The position numbers and the translations under genes were made by a program. A stretch of DNA of 64,000 bases from Brevundimonas sp. (GTDB taxonomy: Bacteria > Pseudomonadota > Alphaproteobacteria > Caulobacterales > Caulobacteraceae): contig NZ_JAQSDK010000026.1 of NCBI RefSeq assembly GCF_029945885.1, forward strand, positions 62,001 through 126,000, given 5' to 3'. Positions 54,867 through 62,790 of this stretch are shown piece by piece. Below the pieces are notes generated by a model. That model was not told the origin of the DNA. It made no database searches and was given only the letters and a program-made list of their open reading frames with translations. Every line of letters starts with the position of its first letter. The first letter of the stretch is position 1.

Positions 54867-55421
54867 CGAACGCCCGATCACGGTAGTAGACGATCTTGCG
54901 GGCCCAGCCAGGCGGCAGCCCGGCCTTCAGCACGATGAGCCTGTCAGCGGGCGGCTGCATCAGCTCTTGCGGCAGCGTCAGGGCGCGGCGCTGGTCCGAG
55001 TCCGTCAGGCTGCGCCGCCCTGCGGCGAGACCGCTCGGCCGACTGCGGCTGCGAGCGCGATAGGTGTAATAGCCGAGCCGTTCGCTGAGGTCCTGGCCGA
55101 CCTTCAACTCCTTTGGCGCGAAGACGACTTCGAGGCCGCAGTTGGTCAGAATCTCTTCGGTGACACCGGGACCGTAGAGCGCGCGGAGCTGGGCAGGGCT
55201 CTGGATCACCGGCAGCAGCCGCAGGCCGTAGCCCGCGGCCCAGGCGAAGGCGTGGGCCAGGACAGGGGCCGGGCCCAGTCGCGCGAACTCGTCCAGCAGA
55301 ACCAGCACGAGCCGATCCGACGGACCGGGGAGGGTTCGGCTGCTCAGATCGACGAGTTGCTGGAACAGCAGCCCATAGAGGGGCGCGACACGCAGCATAT
55401 TGTCCGGCGTTGCTCCGAGAT
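54867..55421 (-). pseudogene. traG: traG/virD4 coupling-protein fragment
   Basis: About 185 residues of the C-terminal half of a conjugative coupling ATPase: YLGATPDNMLRVAPLYGLLF, QQLVDLSSRTLPG, LVLVLLDEFARLGPAPVLAH (Walker B), LLPVIQSPAQLRALYG, ILTNCGLEVVFAPKELKVGQ, PPGWARKIVYYRDRAF. The 5' end breaks at 55421, where LuxR-HTH sequence begins. The 3' end is cut by the IS21 terminus after RDRAF. It is the only trace of conjugation genes here. Confidence 0.85.
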
Positions 55422-55513
55422 ATCTTGAGAAGGTCTGCGCCAAATTGCGGATGCGCACTCGGATAGAAGCGGTCGCGGCCGCCGTCCGCGACGGACTGAT
55501 CGATCCGGCTTGA
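55421..55513 (+). pseudogene. LuxR-HTH gene, 3' fragment
   Basis: Encodes YLEKVCAKLRMRTRIEAVAA then AVRDGLIDPA and a stop, aligning without gaps to the last 30 residues of the intact protein ending at 6894. Everything upstream of the Tyr is replaced by traG sequence. It has no promoter or start of its own. Confidence 0.85.
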
Positions 55514-55620
55514 GAAGGGGGCGGGCTAGGAACTTCTGCGATGAAGCCCGGCGTTTCGCCGCCGATCGCCGTCGACGCTGTCGCGCCCCCCCGGCTCCTA
55601 TCGTTCCCGGAACCCGCCGC
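55421..55620 (+). repeat. Right copy of the ~200-bp direct repeat
   Basis: Counterpart of 6802-7012, same orientation, about 48.6 kb away. Shared non-coding blocks include AGGAACTTCTG, GAAGCCCGGCGTTTCG, GCCGATCGCC and TATCGTTCCCGGAACCCGCC; an ~8-bp gap lies before the last block. The divergence shows that this is not a recent target-site duplication. Confidence 0.8.
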
Positions 55621-55658
55621 CTCTGATCACATACAGCGTATCGTGGATCAGCGAGTCG

Positions 55659-55904
55659 CTACGGGGGGTAGGAGCGGGGGGAGGCGGGGTGTGTACCCGA
55701 GTTCGGATCTGAGGTTGATGCGCGGAGCCCTCTGTCGGCCCAAGTGCAGAGATCATCCAAGTCGTACACCACTCGCCCGCCGAGCTTTCGGTACACAGGT
55801 CCGGTCCCATAGGTTCTGTGTTTCTCGAGGGTTCGACTTGAGAGGCCGAGATATTCCCCTGCCTGTGGGGTCCGTAGAAACCGCTGACCAACACGTCCGC
55901 TCAC
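55659..55904 (-). CDS. Excisionase/AlpA-like helix-turn-helix protein
   Basis: An 81-residue protein with a MerR/excisionase-type winged HTH: RFLRTPQAGEYLGLSSRTLE, KHRTYGTGPVYRKLGGRVVY, DLDDLCTWADRGL. These proteins typically belong to integrative elements and control excision or prophage-like genes. GTG start at 55904 with GGAGG five to six bases upstream. It faces away from tRNA-Lys, with three short repeats in between. No integrase or replication gene accompanies it. Confidence 0.82.
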   Translation of the reverse strand: MSGRVGQRFLRTPQAGEYLGLSSRTLEKHRTYGTGPVYRKLGGRVVYDLDDLCTWADRGLRASTSDPNSGTHPASPRSYPP

Positions 55905-56052
55905 AGCGAACCTCCGTCTCCGTTTGGCCGATCATCCTCCCAGCCGACCGTCCGGGCGACCCGGTTGGCTCGCACCGCGAAGTGACGGGTCGGGTCGCTT
56001 GTTCACGAAGAAGTCACCGGCGGATTGCGGTACAAAAACGCCGCCGAATGCA

Positions 56053-56091
56053 CCGTTCTAAATACCGTTCTAAACGGCCAAGCTAGAACGG
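56053..56091. repeat. Three CCGTTCTA boxes next to tRNA-Lys
   Basis: CCGTTCTA occurs directly at 56053-56060 and 56065-56072 (12-bp period) and inverted as TAGAACGG at 56084-56091. They lie between the xis-like gene and the 3' end of tRNA-Lys, a place where Xis or integrase arm sites are expected; an operator for the HTH protein is the alternative. Confidence 0.65.
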
Positions 56092-56139
56092 AAGCGTGCT
56101 CTACCGCGCTACTAACTTATTGATTTTAAAGCGGGACGA

Positions 56140-56215
<76 letters not shown>

Positions 56216-56408
56216 GAACCAATCGTCAGACGCCCATGGAAGGGGCGTTCTGTTGCCGCCGGAAGTGTCTGGACAGGTCCGGACGGAGGGCGGCCGTACT
56301 AAGGGTTAGACACCTACAGTGCAAGTATGGATTTCTCCTGAACGCGCGTCGGCCTACCCTCGGTTCGGGAATCAGGGACCCTGTCGGGTGCCCGTGGAGG
56401 CGGCGGTT

Positions 56409-56762
56409 ATGGCGAGGCGCGATCTGTCAGGGGCGGTCGATTTCGGGGTGCTGGAACGCATGACCGGTGGTGACGACGGCATCAGCGAGGAGGTGCTGGG
56501 GTTGTTCACCCAGCAGGCGTCGATGTGGTCGCCGATGCTGGACGTGCGCGAGGACGGCTGGCGTGACGGGGTGCATACGATCCGGGGCGCGGCGGCCGGG
56601 ATCGGGGCCGGGGCCCTGGCCGAGGCCTGCGCGATGGCCGAGGCCTCGGAGAAGGCCGGGGCTCCGCCCTTGCTGAACCGGGTCCGCGATGCCCTGGACG
56701 TGGCCCTGGCCGATGTGGCGGCATACCGGCACGAATTGATGCTGCGGTCGCTGAAAGGTTAG
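56409..56762 (+). CDS. HPt (histidine phosphotransfer) domain protein
   Basis: A 117-residue stand-alone HPt domain: a four-helix fold with phosphorylatable His56 in DGVHTIRGAAAGIGAGALAE, which matches the H-x-I/L-K/R-G-x-A/S-x-x-x-G motif. Such proteins carry phosphoryl groups between hybrid kinases and response regulators. Start ATG 56409 has GGAGG six bases upstream; longer frames lack similarity. The 3' end overlaps the convergent chorismate mutase gene by four bases. No kinase lies next to it. Confidence 0.85.
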   Translation: MARRDLSGAVDFGVLERMTGGDDGISEEVLGLFTQQASMWSPMLDVREDGWRDGVHTIRGAAAGIGAGALAEACAMAEASEKAGAPPLLNRVRDALDVALADVAAYRHELMLRSLKG

Positions 56763-57103
56763 GTCCGGGTCCGGTCCCAGACGCCCAGTTCATGGGCGAT
56801 GCAGCGGTCGATCAGGGTGCGCCAGACCGGTTCGGCTATGGCCGGCGACAGGCCTGAGCGGCCGGCCTCGGTCAGGACCTTGGCCACCACATCCTCGATG
56901 CGGGCGTCGTCATGGACCACGTCACGGCTGGGCTTGATGCGGGCGGCGGCGTGCATATAGCGCTGGCGTTCGGCCAGCAGGGTGACGAGGGCGCGATCGA
57001 GCGCGTCGACGCCCTGACGGACCTCGGCCATGGAGGCGCAGGCTTCCGGCGCGGTGCGCGGATCGATCGTGACGCTATCCGACAAAGGCGCGCTCCAGCA
57101 CAT
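56759..57103 (-). CDS. Chorismate mutase (AroQ type)
   Basis: A 114-residue all-helical chorismate mutase: ASMAEVRQGVDALDRALVTL, LAERQRYMHAAARIKPSRDV, HDDARIEDVVAKVLTEAGRS, EPVWRTLIDRCIAHEL. The conserved Arg, Lys and Glu/Gln positions of the AroQ helices are in place. It converts chorismate to prephenate for Phe/Tyr synthesis. ATG 57103 overlaps the 3' end of fpr by 29 bases; TTG 57085 is a possible shorter start. Co-transcribed with fpr. Confidence 0.9.
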   Translation of the reverse strand: MCWSAPLSDSVTIDPRTAPEACASMAEVRQGVDALDRALVTLLAERQRYMHAAARIKPSRDVVHDDARIEDVVAKVLTEAGRSGLSPAIAEPVWRTLIDRCIAHELGVWDRTRT

Positions 57104-57902
57104 AGTCGCCCGGTTCGGCGTTCGAGCCTTCTTTCAGGCCAAAGGTTTCCAGCAGGGCGGCGGCTTCCTTGATCATGGCCATCGAGCCGCACAGCATCAC
57201 GCGGTCGCGCCCGGGCGAGAAGCCGGGCGGCAGGCCGAGGTCGGCGAAAAGGGCCCCCGAGGCGATGCGGTCGGTGATCCGGCCGGGGGTCTCGAACGGC
57301 TCGCGCGTCACGGTCGGATAATAGACCAGCCGCTCACGCGCCTCGTCGCCGACCAGGGGGTCGTCGTGGATGCCGGTGGTGAGAAAGTCGCGATAGGCCA
57401 GGTCGGCGACGCTGCGCACCGTGTGGCAGACCACCACCTGGCCGAAACGTTGATACGTCTCGGGATCGCGGGCCACGGCCAGCCACGGGGCCAGGCCGGT
57501 GCCGGTACCGATCAGGAACAGCCGCTCGCCGCCGGTCAGGGCGTCCAGCACCAGGGTTCCGGTCGGCTTCCTGCCCATCAGCACGGTGTCGCCGGCCTGG
57601 ATCCTCTGCAGGCGTGAGGTCAGGGGGCCGTCGGGCACCTTGATCGAGAAGAACTCGAGCTCCTCGGCCCAGGTCGGCCCGGCGATCGAATAGGCGCGCA
57701 GCACCGGCTTGCCCGACACGCCATCCTTGGCCTCGCCCGGCAGGCCGATCATCACGAACTCGCCCGAGCGGAAACGGAAATCGTCGGGCCGCTCAAGGGC
57801 GAAGCTGAACAGCTGATCGGTCCAGTGGCGCACCCACAGGACCTTCAGCTCATGGAAGGCGGAGGCCCTGGCGGGGGCGGGAGAGACGGCGGTGTCGGTC
57901 AT
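57075..57902 (-). CDS. fpr: Ferredoxin-NADP+ reductase
   Basis: A 275-residue FAD enzyme. FAD-binding RAYSIAGPTWAEELEFFSIK; NADP site LFLIGTGTGLAPWLAVARDP; VYYPTVTRE; nicotinamide-side C-terminal region RVMLCGSMAMIKEAAALLET, and a C-terminal YVLERAFVG typical of bacterial subclass I Fpr. It balances ferredoxin/flavodoxin with NADPH and helps in oxidative stress and Fe-S work. Divergent from the DPP IV-like gene and leading into the chorismate mutase gene. Confidence 0.94.
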   Translation of the reverse strand: MTDTAVSPAPARASAFHELKVLWVRHWTDQLFSFALERPDDFRFRSGEFVMIGLPGEAKDGVSGKPVLRAYSIAGPTWAEELEFFSIKVPDGPLTSRLQRIQAGDTVLMGRKPTGTLVLDALTGGERLFLIGTGTGLAPWLAVARDPETYQRFGQVVVCHTVRSVADLAYRDFLTTGIHDDPLVGDEARERLVYYPTVTREPFETPGRITDRIASGALFADLGLPPGFSPGRDRVMLCGSMAMIKEAAALLETFGLKEGSNAEPGDYVLERAFVG

Positions 57903-58016
57903 TGCGCCCTAACTAGGCGGTTGGACGGGCGAGGAAAAGGCAGGGCGCGCAATCGGGACCGGACGTCGCACCGAATCCGGGTGACGGTCGCGTAAAGCCC
58001 GGCTAGCGTCACGACC

Positions 58017-60350
58017 ATGCGCACACTCCTTCTCGCCTCCACCATCCTTCTCGCCGCCGGATCGGCCGCCGCACAGACACCGGCGGGCGGGACCGAAATC
58101 CTGACCCCGGAACGGGTGTTCGCCAATCCGTCGCTGTCGGGGCCGGTCGCGCGCGGGGTCAGCCTGTCGCCGGACGGGGAGCTGGTCGCCTTCCTGCGCT
58201 CGCGCGAGGATGACGTCGATGTGCTGGACCTGTGGGCCGCGCCGACCGGCGAGGGCGAGCCGTTCAAGCTGATCGACGCCCGGGCCCTGGTCCCCGACGC
58301 CGGCGAACTGTCCGAGGCCGAGAAGGCGCGGCGCGAGCGGATGCGCATCAGCCAGCGCGGCGTGGTCGAATATTCGTGGGACCAGCAGGGCCGCTACATC
58401 CTGGCCCCGCTGGAAGGCGACGTCTTCCTGGCCAGCCGGTCCGACGGGACGGTGCGTCGGCTGACCGAGACGGCCGCCGACGAGATCGACGCCAAGGTCT
58501 CGCCCAGGGGCAATTATGTCTCCTTTGTCCGCGATCAGGACCTGGTCGTCTATGACCTGTCGGCCGGCAGCGAGACCGAGGTGACGACGGACGGTGACGG
58601 CCTGATCACCTGGGCCACGGCCGAGTTCATCGCCCAGGAGGAGATGGATCGCGACACCGGCTACTGGTGGAGCCCGGACGAACGCTACATCGCCCTGCAA
58701 CGCACCGACGAGAGTACGGTCGATGTGATCCCGCGTCTCGACATCACCGGCGGCGGGGCGACGGTGGTCGAGCAGCGCTATCCGCGCGCCGGCCGCCCCA
58801 ATGCCGTGGTCGAACTGTTCGTCCATGACCGCGAGAGCGGACGGCGGACCCAGGTCGATCTGGGCGAGAACCGCGACATCTATCTGGCCCGCGTGGACTG
58901 GTCGGTCGACGGCCGCACCCTCTATGTCCAGCGCCAGTCGCGCGACCAGAAGACGCTGGACCTGCTGAGCGTCGATCCGGCCACGGGGGCCTCGCGGGTG
59001 ATCCTGACGCAGACCTCGGACGCCTGGGTGCCGCTGAACCACGACTTCCGGGCGCTGGACGACGGCCGCTTCATCTGGTCGTCGGAAGCGACCGGCTGGA
59101 AGCATCTGTATCTCCATGAGCGCGACGGGACCCTGATCCGGCCGATCACCTACGGCCCGTGGCCGGTGAAGAGCCTGAACGGCGTCAACCAGCAGACCGG
59201 CGAGGTCTTCTTCACCGCGTCGTTCGGCTATGCCGAGCGACCCCCGGGCGTGACGGGCGGGCACAGCTTCTGCCCCACCCTCGACGGTCGCGGGGCCATG
59301 TGCGACGTCCAGGGCGAGCGGCCGACGATCCAGCGCCTGTGGCGGGGCTCGCTGGACCAGGCACCGACCCGGTTCCAGCCGGTCACCCCCGACGGCGGCT
59401 GGTGGTCTGTTTCGATGAACAAGACCGGCACCGCCTTCGTCGGCAACTATTCGGATCTCGACACGCCGACCCAGTCGGGTCTCTACCGCGCCGACGGGAC
59501 CTTCGTGCGCTGGATCGAGGAGAACCGGCTGGATGCGGATCATCCGTTCTGGCCCTATGCCGCGCGGCGTCAGACGCCGGCCTTCGGTGCCCTCGACAGT
59601 CATGGGGAGATGCTGGTCTGGCAGATGACAACCCCGCCTGGGTTCGACCCGTCGAAACAGTATCCGGTGGTCATGCAGGTCTATGGCGGTCCGTCCGGCG
59701 GCGGGGTCAAACGGGCCTGGCAGGGCACCACCAATCAACTGTTGACCGAGGCCGGCTATATCGTGTTCCGCCTCGACAACCGCGGCGAGGGCGACCGCTC
59801 CGCGGCCTTCAAACAGGCCCTCTATCTGAAGATGGGGCAGCCGGAGATAGAGGATCAGGTTCTGGGTGCCAACTATCTGAGATCGCTTCCCTATGTGGAC
59901 GACTCGCGTATCGCCATGATGGGCTGGTCCTATGGCGGGTTCATGAGTCTGATGGCCATCACCGAGCCCGCGATGGGGCTGACCTCGGCCATCGCCGGGG
60001 CCCCGCCGACCGAGTGGAGCCTGTACGACACCCACTATACCGAACGCTTCATGTCGACGCCGGAATTGAACATCGCCGGCTATGCCGCTTCGGACGCCAT
60101 TCCGCGGCTGGAAAACATGACCGGGCGGCTGCTGCTGATGCACGGCATGGCCGACGACAATGTTATATTCGAGAACTCAACGCGGGTGATCAATGCGCTG
60201 CAGGCCAACAGCCAGCCGTTCGAGATGATGCTCTATCCCGGTCAACGCCACGGCGTGCGTGGCAACGAAAGACAACTGCAACAATGGCGCACCTATCTGG
60301 ACTTCCTCGATCGCACGATCGGGTCACGGGCCCCCGCCGCGCAGGACTGA
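58017..60350 (+). CDS. Dipeptidyl-peptidase IV-like S9 peptidase
   Basis: A 777-residue exported peptidase. Signal peptide (LLLASTILLAAGSAAAQ), beta-propeller, and the N-terminus-binding double Glu (TAEFIAQEEMDRDTGYWW, Glu208/209) that defines DPP IV. The hydrolase domain has Ser638 in GWSYGGFMS, Asp713 in HGMADDNV and His745 in GQRHGV. It removes Xaa-Pro dipeptides in the periplasm. The 3' end overlaps the amidase gene by 67 bases, so both are probably one transcript. Confidence 0.96.
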   Translation: MRTLLLASTILLAAGSAAAQTPAGGTEILTPERVFANPSLSGPVARGVSLSPDGELVAFLRSREDDVDVLDLWAAPTGEGEPFKLIDARALVPDAGELSEAEKARRERMRISQRGVVEYSWDQQGRYILAPLEGDVFLASRSDGTVRRLTETAADEIDAKVSPRGNYVSFVRDQDLVVYDLSAGSETEVTTDGDGLITWATAEFIAQEEMDRDTGYWWSPDERYIALQRTDESTVDVIPRLDITGGGATVVEQRYPRAGRPNAVVELFVHDRESGRRTQVDLGENRDIYLARVDWSVDGRTLYVQRQSRDQKTLDLLSVDPATGASRVILTQTSDAWVPLNHDFRALDDGRFIWSSEATGWKHLYLHERDGTLIRPITYGPWPVKSLNGVNQQTGEVFFTASFGYAERPPGVTGGHSFCPTLDGRGAMCDVQGERPTIQRLWRGSLDQAPTRFQPVTPDGGWWSVSMNKTGTAFVGNYSDLDTPTQSGLYRADGTFVRWIEENRLDADHPFWPYAARRQTPAFGALDSHGEMLVWQMTTPPGFDPSKQYPVVMQVYGGPSGGGVKRAWQGTTNQLLTEAGYIVFRLDNRGEGDRSAAFKQALYLKMGQPEIEDQVLGANYLRSLPYVDDSRIAMMGWSYGGFMSLMAITEPAMGLTSAIAGAPPTEWSLYDTHYTERFMSTPELNIAGYAASDAIPRLENMTGRLLLMHGMADDNVIFENSTRVINALQANSQPFEMMLYPGQRHGVRGNERQLQQWRTYLDFLDRTIGSRAPAAQD

Positions 60351-61783
60351 TCGCGGCGGCGCTGCTCACCTCCCTGATCTCCGCCTGTGCCACACCGTCC
60401 ATCAATCCGCCCCTGTACGGCGCAAGCCTGGCCGGGCACGATGCGGCGATGGGCAACAGCGTCATCGCCTGGAACGCGGGCTCCGACGCGGTTGCTTGGA
60501 CGACTGCGGACGGGGCGCGGGGCCTGCCCATTCTGCTGAAGGACAACATCGAGACGGCGGACATGCCGACCACGGCCGGCTCGCTGGCATTGGTGGGCAA
60601 CGCCCCCGGCCGTGACGCGCCGCTGGTGGCGCGCCTGCGCGAGGCCGGTGCGGTCATCCTCGGCAAGACCAATCTGTCGGAATGGGCCAATATCCGGTCG
60701 TCGAACTCGATCAGCGGCTGGAGCGCGGTCGGGGGGCAGACGCTGAACCCCTATGACCCGACGCGGACGCCATGCGGCTCGTCGGCGGGCAGTGCGGTGG
60801 CGGTGGCCATCGGCCTGGCCCCGGCGGCGATCGGCACCGAGACCAATGGCTCGATCGTCTGTCCGGCCTCGGTCAATGGCGTGGTCGGGTTCAAGCCGAC
60901 CGTCGGCCTGGTGTCGCGCACCCACATCATTCCGATCAGCCATTCGCAGGACACCGCCGGGCCGATCACCACCACGGTCGCGGATGCGGCCATCATCATG
61001 ACGGTCATCGCCGGCTCGGACCCGCTGGATCCGGCCACGGTCGAGGCCGATGCGCGCAAGGTCGACTATCGCGCGGCCCTGGACGCCGGGAGTCTGCGTG
61101 GCGCGCGGATCGGGGTCATGCGTTTCCTGCTGGCCAACTATTCCGCCGAGACCCGGGCGGTGTTCGAGCAGAACCTGCAGGCGCTGCGCGATGCCGGGGC
61201 CGAACTGGTCGAGATCACCGAGGGGCCGGATATGCGGGCGATCAGCACCGCCGCCTTTCAGGTGCTGATGACCGAGTTGAAGGTCGATCTGAACGCCTAT
61301 CTGGCCTCGACCGATCCGCGGCAGGTGCCGACCCGGACCCTGGCCGACCTGATCGCCTTCAACGGCGCCGAGCCGCGCGAGACGGTGCTGTTCGGCCAGG
61401 AACTGTTCCTGCTGGCCGAGGCCACCCGGGGGCTGGACGACCCGGCCTATATCGAGGCCCGCGCCGGTTCGCTGCGTATGGCCGGACCTGAAGGCATCGA
61501 CCGGATGATGGCCGAAAACCGCGTGGCGGCCCTGATCGCGCCGACGACGTCGCGGGCCTGGACCAATGATCCGACGGATGATGACCGCTCGCAGGGCTCG
61601 TCCAGCTCGCTGGCGGCCGTCGCCGGCTATCCGCATCTGACCGTACCGATGGGGTTTGACCGGGGCATGCCGGTCGGGATCAGCTTCATCGGCGGCCAAT
61701 GGGACGACGCCCGCATCCTGTCCCTGGGCCATGCCTATGAGCAGGCGACCCATGCCCGGCGCGCGCCGGAGCCGTCTCAGTAG
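60284..61783 (+). CDS. Amidase (amidase signature family) with lipoprotein signal
   Basis: A 499-residue amidase-signature enzyme. Catalytic Lys86 in LPILLKDNIETAD, the Ser pair at 166-167 in TPCGSSAGSAVAVA and nucleophile Ser190 in GTETNGSIVCPAS. A signal LIAAALLTSLISAC gives a lipidated Cys, so it is exported and membrane-anchored. ATG 60284 lies inside the upstream peptidase gene but is the only usable start before the signal. Likely substrates are amides or peptide amides, alongside the DPP IV-like enzyme. Confidence 0.9.
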   Translation: MAHLSGLPRSHDRVTGPRRAGLIAAALLTSLISACATPSINPPLYGASLAGHDAAMGNSVIAWNAGSDAVAWTTADGARGLPILLKDNIETADMPTTAGSLALVGNAPGRDAPLVARLREAGAVILGKTNLSEWANIRSSNSISGWSAVGGQTLNPYDPTRTPCGSSAGSAVAVAIGLAPAAIGTETNGSIVCPASVNGVVGFKPTVGLVSRTHIIPISHSQDTAGPITTTVADAAIIMTVIAGSDPLDPATVEADARKVDYRAALDAGSLRGARIGVMRFLLANYSAETRAVFEQNLQALRDAGAELVEITEGPDMRAISTAAFQVLMTELKVDLNAYLASTDPRQVPTRTLADLIAFNGAEPRETVLFGQELFLLAEATRGLDDPAYIEARAGSLRMAGPEGIDRMMAENRVAALIAPTTSRAWTNDPTDDDRSQGSSSSLAAVAGYPHLTVPMGFDRGMPVGISFIGGQWDDARILSLGHAYEQATHARRAPEPSQ

Positions 61784-61841
61784 GCCTTGGCTGGAGCCTG
61801 GCGCGACTCCGTCCGCCTATTGCCTCGCCCTTTCGGGCGGT

Positions 61842-62540
61842 TCAGCAGCCGGCGACATAGATGGTGCAGGTCGAGGAATCGCCGGTCAGCGGGTTGGCGA
61901 AGGGGACCACCTGGGCCGTGGGGTTGGTGAAGACGGTGCCGAGCAGGGCGAGAAAGTCCGCGTCAGGCGCGTCGTCGGACCACAACGCAAACACGCCGGA
62001 CGGCGTCAGCCAGGTCTTCATCCGGGCCAGACCCTCGGCCGTATAGAAGCGGGCATGGGCGGGGTTGAGCAGCCGGTAGGGCGAATGGTCGATGTCCAGA
62101 AGGATGACGTCCAGACGATCGTCTTCGCCGGGCTCGGCGTCGAACAGGCCGAAGAAGTCGGCATGGGTCAGGATACAGCGTGGGTTGGCCCCGAGGCTTT
62201 CGCCGATCGGCACGATGCCGGCCCGGTGCCAGTCGATCACGGCCTCGATCGCATCGGCGACCTCGACGGAGGCCACGCGCGGATCGGCCAGGGCGGCTTG
62301 GGCCGTGTAGCCGAGGCCGAGACCACCGACGAGAACCTTGAGATCGGTGCCGCTCGCCCGGGCCAGGCCCAGCGTGGCCAGTTCGGTCTCGCCGACCGTG
62401 AACAGGCTCGACATCAGATGTTCCTCGCCGAGGATGACCTCGACCACATCGCGATCCAGGGCCGAGACCCAGCGTCGTCTCAGGATGATCGGCCCCATCG
62501 GGGTGGGCCGGTAGTCCAGTTCCTCGATCAGACGCGACAA
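61842..62540 (-). CDS. Spermidine synthase-like protein
   Basis: A 232-residue Rossmann-fold protein of the spermidine synthase/SAM-methyltransferase group. KVLVGGLGLGYTAQAALAD is the nucleotide site, VEVADAIEAVIDWHRAG the ribose-binding acidic strand, RLDVILLDIDHSPYRLLNPA the catalytic strand and GVFALWSDDAPDADFLALL follows. It lacks the N-terminal beta-hairpin domain of true spermidine synthases. TTG start at 62540 with AGGAG eight bases upstream. Polyamine synthesis or a methyl/aminopropyl transfer is possible. It converges with the amidase gene. Confidence 0.85.
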   Translation of the reverse strand: MSRLIEELDYRPTPMGPIILRRRWVSALDRDVVEVILGEEHLMSSLFTVGETELATLGLARASGTDLKVLVGGLGLGYTAQAALADPRVASVEVADAIEAVIDWHRAGIVPIGESLGANPRCILTHADFFGLFDAEPGEDDRLDVILLDIDHSPYRLLNPAHARFYTAEGLARMKTWLTPSGVFALWSDDAPDADFLALLGTVFTNPTAQVVPFANPLTGDSSTCTIYVAGC

Positions 62541-62790
62541 ACGATGACTCCTGAAGACAGATGCGGAGCCTCACCATCGACCATCGGCCCGTACGATGCA
62601 CGTGTTGATCGTCCGGCCCCCGGGGCGGGCCGGCACCATACGAGGGATGAGCCCCGTGTCTGATCCAGAAGACGACGGGGTTGCCGAATGGCACAGTTTG
62701 GATTTCAACCGGTGTATGGTTGAAGGCGAACGGGTGGTTCCGACATGAGTCCATTCAGCGGAGCGTGGATTTCAAGGATGCTTCACCACC

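Noticed and set aside
55541-56086. 181-codon plus-strand frame right of the LuxR fragment
   Set aside because: It runs through the repeat and antisense to the xis-like gene, which has a clear HTH and ribosome site.
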